From assembly GCF_018614655.1 (NCBI RefSeq), contig NZ_JAGGOG010000019.1, forward strand, positions 62,001 through 126,000: a DNA stretch of 64,000 nucleotides. Reading direction: 5' to 3'. Shown here in pieces: positions 61,825-64,000 of this stretch. Position numbers and translations under genes: made by a program. The stretch is from Pseudomonas fluorescens (lineage in GTDB: Bacteria > Pseudomonadota > Gammaproteobacteria > Pseudomonadales > Pseudomonadaceae). Within the stretch, counting starts at the first letter, position 1; every line of letters begins with the position of its first letter. A model generated the notes under the pieces. The model did no database searches, was not told the DNA's origin, and saw nothing but the letters and a program-made list of their open reading frames with translations.

Positions 61825-62538
61825 TTACAGCGGTACGCCGAGACGGTTGGCGACTTCTTCGTAGGCTTCGATGACGTCACCGAGGCCCTGGCGGAAGCGG
61901 TCTTTGTCCATCTTCTTGCCGGTGTCCTTGTCCCACAGGCGGCAGCCGTCCGGACTGAACTCGTCGCCCAGGACGATGGAGCCGTCGTGGAATACGCCGA
62001 ATTCCAGCTTGAAGTCCACCAGCAGCAGGCCGGCGTCGTCGAACAGTTTGCTCAGGACGTCGTTGACCTTGAGGGACAACTCCTTCATGCGCACCAATTG
62101 CTCAGCAGTGCCCCAACCGAATGCCACGACGTGGGATTCGTTGATGAACGGGTCGCCCTTGGCGTCGTCCTTGAGGAACAGTTCGAAGGTGTAAGGGTTG
62201 AGCTTGAGGCCCTCTTCCACGCCCAGGCGCTTGACCAGGCTGCCGGCGGCGTAGTTACGCACGACGCACTCGACCGGGATCATGTCGAGTTTTTTCACCA
62301 GGCATTCGTTGTCGCCCAGCAGTTTGTCGAATTGGGTCGGAATGCCGGCCGCTTCGAGTTTCTGCATGATGAAGGCGTTGAACTTGTTGTTCACCATGCC
62401 TTTGCGATCGAGCTGTTCGATGCGCTTGCCGTCGAACGCCGAGGTGTCGTTGCGAAACAGCAGGATCAAGCGGTTGGCGTCGTCGGTCTTGTAAACCGAT
62501 TTGGCTTTGCCGCGGTAGAGTTCTTCACGTTTTTCCAT
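61825..62538 (-). CDS. purC: SAICAR synthetase (purine biosynthesis)
   Basis: 237 residues, phosphoribosylaminoimidazole-succinocarboxamide synthase. 'REELYRGKAKSVYKTDD' (N-terminal ATP loop), 'LLFRNDTSAFDGKRIEQL', 'VECVVRNYAAGSLVKRLG' and 'GEFSPDGCRLWDKDTGKKMDKDRFR' are the family blocks in order. Single-domain bacterial form. It follows the metallo-hydrolase gene after 28 bases. Confidence 0.96.
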   Translation of the reverse strand: MEKREELYRGKAKSVYKTDDANRLILLFRNDTSAFDGKRIEQLDRKGMVNNKFNAFIMQKLEAAGIPTQFDKLLGDNECLVKKLDMIPVECVVRNYAAGSLVKRLGVEEGLKLNPYTFELFLKDDAKGDPFINESHVVAFGWGTAEQLVRMKELSLKVNDVLSKLFDDAGLLLVDFKLEFGVFHDGSIVLGDEFSPDGCRLWDKDTGKKMDKDRFRQGLGDVIEAYEEVANRLGVPL

Positions 62539-62566
62539 GATGGGCTCCGCTTGCTAAGTAGGTGGG

Positions 62567-63325
62567 CTAGGCGATGTGTCGCCAGTCGAGCCCTGAATCT
62601 TGATCGGCCAGTTGCAGCCAGTCCGGGTCGCACCCGAGGGTGTCGACAAAACATTGCCGGGCCAGCTGCGGCAGGTTGTTCTTGCTGCTCAGGTGGGCCA
62701 GGACCAGATGTTGCAGGTCTTGCCAGCCCAACTCATACACCAGGTACGCCGCCTGGTGGTTGTTCAAATGTCCCAGTTCACCGCCGACCCGCTGCTTGAG
62801 AAAGTACGGGTAGTGACCGCGTGCAAGCAGGTCACGGCAGTGGTTGGACTCGATCATCAATGCATCGAGGTTCCGGTAACCGTCCAGCACCTTGGAGCAA
62901 TAAGAACCCAGGTCGGTGAGCAAGCCGAAGCGGCGCTCGCCGTCACTGAATACGTACTGCGTGGGTTCCTGGGCGTCGTGAGCCACGGCAATCACGTCAA
63001 TGCTCAAGGCACCGATCTGCAGTTGCTCGCCACCGGCCAGGAAACCTGCGGGTTCAATGGGTTTGCGCATCCCGCGCAAGGTACCGCGACTCAGGTACAC
63101 CGGAAGATTGTAGCGCCGAGACAGCAAACCCACGCCATGCACGTGGTCGGCATGTTCGTGGGTCACCAGAATCGCGCTCAGCTGCGCGGGGTGAACCCCC
63201 AGGCGCAGCAGGCGCCGCTCGGTTTCCCGCAGGGAGAAACCACAATCCACCAGGACGTACGTGTCGTCGTGGGCTACAAGCGTGCCGTTCCCTTGGCTAC
63301 CGCTGCCGAGAACGGCAAAACGCAT
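62567..63325 (-). CDS. MBL-fold metallo-hydrolase (YycJ/WalJ-like)
   Basis: 252 residues. Full HxHxDH motif in 'THEHADHVHGV' (about 55-65), and further ligands in 'HDAQEP' and 'HLNNHQAAYL'. The layout 'MRFAVLGSGSQGNGTLV' is YycJ-like. Role uncertain; the placement between bamC and purC is conserved in pseudomonads. The start lies four bases after the bamC stop, so translation is coupled. Confidence 0.87.
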   Translation of the reverse strand: MRFAVLGSGSQGNGTLVAHDDTYVLVDCGFSLRETERRLLRLGVHPAQLSAILVTHEHADHVHGVGLLSRRYNLPVYLSRGTLRGMRKPIEPAGFLAGGEQLQIGALSIDVIAVAHDAQEPTQYVFSDGERRFGLLTDLGSYCSKVLDGYRNLDALMIESNHCRDLLARGHYPYFLKQRVGGELGHLNNHQAAYLVYELGWQDLQHLVLAHLSSKNNLPQLARQCFVDTLGCDPDWLQLADQDSGLDWRHIA

Positions 63326-63329
63326 CGGA

Positions 63330-64000
63330 TCAGCCCAGGTTGTCCTGAATCACGCCCAACACTTTGCGCGCCACTTCTGCCGGCGCCACAGTGTTGATGT
63401 TTTTCTCGACGGTGACCTGCACGCTATCGCCGACCTTGCTCAAACGAACCTGATAACGTTCGGCGCGAGTTTCGACTTCTTCCTTGGTCGGCGCGCTGCC
63501 GAACAATTTGCTGAAGAACCCTGGCTCGTCGTCTTTCTTCTCGGCTTTTTCGGCCAGGTTGATGTAGTACAGGCCCAAGCTGCGGTTGATGTCTTCAACC
63601 CGCCATTGGCCCTGTTCCAGCGCACGACCAACACTCGACCATGCACGATCAAGGTCTTCACCCAAGTTCAGTACGACGTTGCCGCTGCCATCTTCGCTGA
63701 GGCTGACACGGCTAGGGGTATCAAAACTGCCTGCGGCGAGCAGGGAGACAGACCCGCCCTTCTCGGAGATGCGGCTCATGCTGGCAAGCATTTCGTCCAC
63801 CAGCGCGGAATCAACACCAGTGTTGACCGAACGAGTGGTGAAGTCGACGTCGGCCGTGCTGCCCGCAGGACGCTGGGCACTGACCACATAGACTTCACTG
63901 GTATTACGCTGCACGCCTGGCTCGATGCGCACCCGAATACGGGTTTCGCCGTCGCCCGCCACACCGCCGGCTTGCAGGCGCTTGGCCATGGTGGCCGACA
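63330..64000 (-). CDS. bamC: Outer-membrane assembly lipoprotein BamC, truncated by window edge
   Basis: 223 C-terminal residues of BamC, the lipoprotein that binds BamD in the beta-barrel assembly machine. The two helix-grip domains are recognised by 'GQWRVEDINRSLGLYYINLAEK' and 'YQVRLSKVGDSVQVTVE'. The N-terminal lipobox is outside the window; the reading frame is open to the last base, so the ATG at 63989 is not the true start. Confidence 0.88.
   Translation of the reverse strand, partial: SATMAKRLQAGGVAGDGETRIRVRIEPGVQRNTSEVYVVSAQRPAGSTADVDFTTRSVNTGVDSALVDEMLASMSRISEKGGSVSLLAAGSFDTPSRVSLSEDGSGNVVLNLGEDLDRAWSSVGRALEQGQWRVEDINRSLGLYYINLAEKAEKKDDEPGFFSKLFGSAPTKEEVETRAERYQVRLSKVGDSVQVTVEKNINTVAPAEVARKVLGVIQDNLG

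Overview
This is a chromosomal window from a Pseudomonas, most likely of the P. fluorescens complex. The evidence is the GC-rich coding style, the protein families (PobA/PobR, cyanate operon, LpxO, an AruI-like decarboxylase, the rnd-ycgL pair, the bamC-hydrolase-purC block) and abundant short palindromic intergenic repeats. The assignment is an inference; no database was consulted.

Layout. 1-2.8 kb: two EamA permeases, then an unusual pair made of an acetyltransferase-like gene and a 50-residue peptide gene closed by a 21-bp perfect-stem terminator. 2.8-8.4 kb: lpxO, cysK, a DUF748 protein and a MoxR ATPase/VWA pair. 8.4-12.9 kb: the 5-oxoprolinase operon pxpABC (minus strand) with a divergent LysR gene and a candidate operator, then an array of six copies of a 110-bp palindromic repeat at an exact 128-bp period. 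12.9-14.7 kb: a three-gene operon containing a YafJ-type amidotransferase. 14.7-17.6 kb: a complete group II intron with RT-maturase-HNH protein, lying in the same orientation as the gene just downstream of it. 17.6-25.2 kb: oligopeptidase B, small secreted proteins, methyltransferases, a YajD-type HNH protein and an M61-like protein lacking its zinc motif.

25.3-34.8 kb: a housekeeping block (nitroreductase, hydroxyacid dehydrogenase, ycgL, RNase D, methyltransferase, EptA) interrupted by a 1,166-residue toxin or effector-like gene. Its last ~160 residues form a minimal protein kinase of the OspG/NleH type. This is the most striking candidate in the window. 34.9-44.8 kb: glutamyl-polyamine synthetase, periplasmic cyclohexadienyl dehydratase, cynR/cynT/cynS, a double-Cache protein, a 362-bp composite palindrome, a DHA2 efflux pump, pobA and pobR. 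45-61.5 kb: catabolic and transport islets, each beside a LysR gene (metallo-hydrolase plus oxidoreductase, AruI-like enzyme, CynX-like carrier, citrate-type permease plus binding protein). 61.6-64 kb: tRNA-Ser(CGA), purC, a metallo-hydrolase and a truncated bamC.

Together the genes suggest a metabolically versatile soil or plant-associated bacterium that takes up and degrades small nitrogen and carbon compounds (oxoproline, polyamines, cyanate, 4-hydroxybenzoate, guanidino acids) under seven local LysR switches and one AraC switch, and that modifies its lipid A (LpxO, EptA). At least two intergenic repeats abut genes so tightly that they supply the stop codon.
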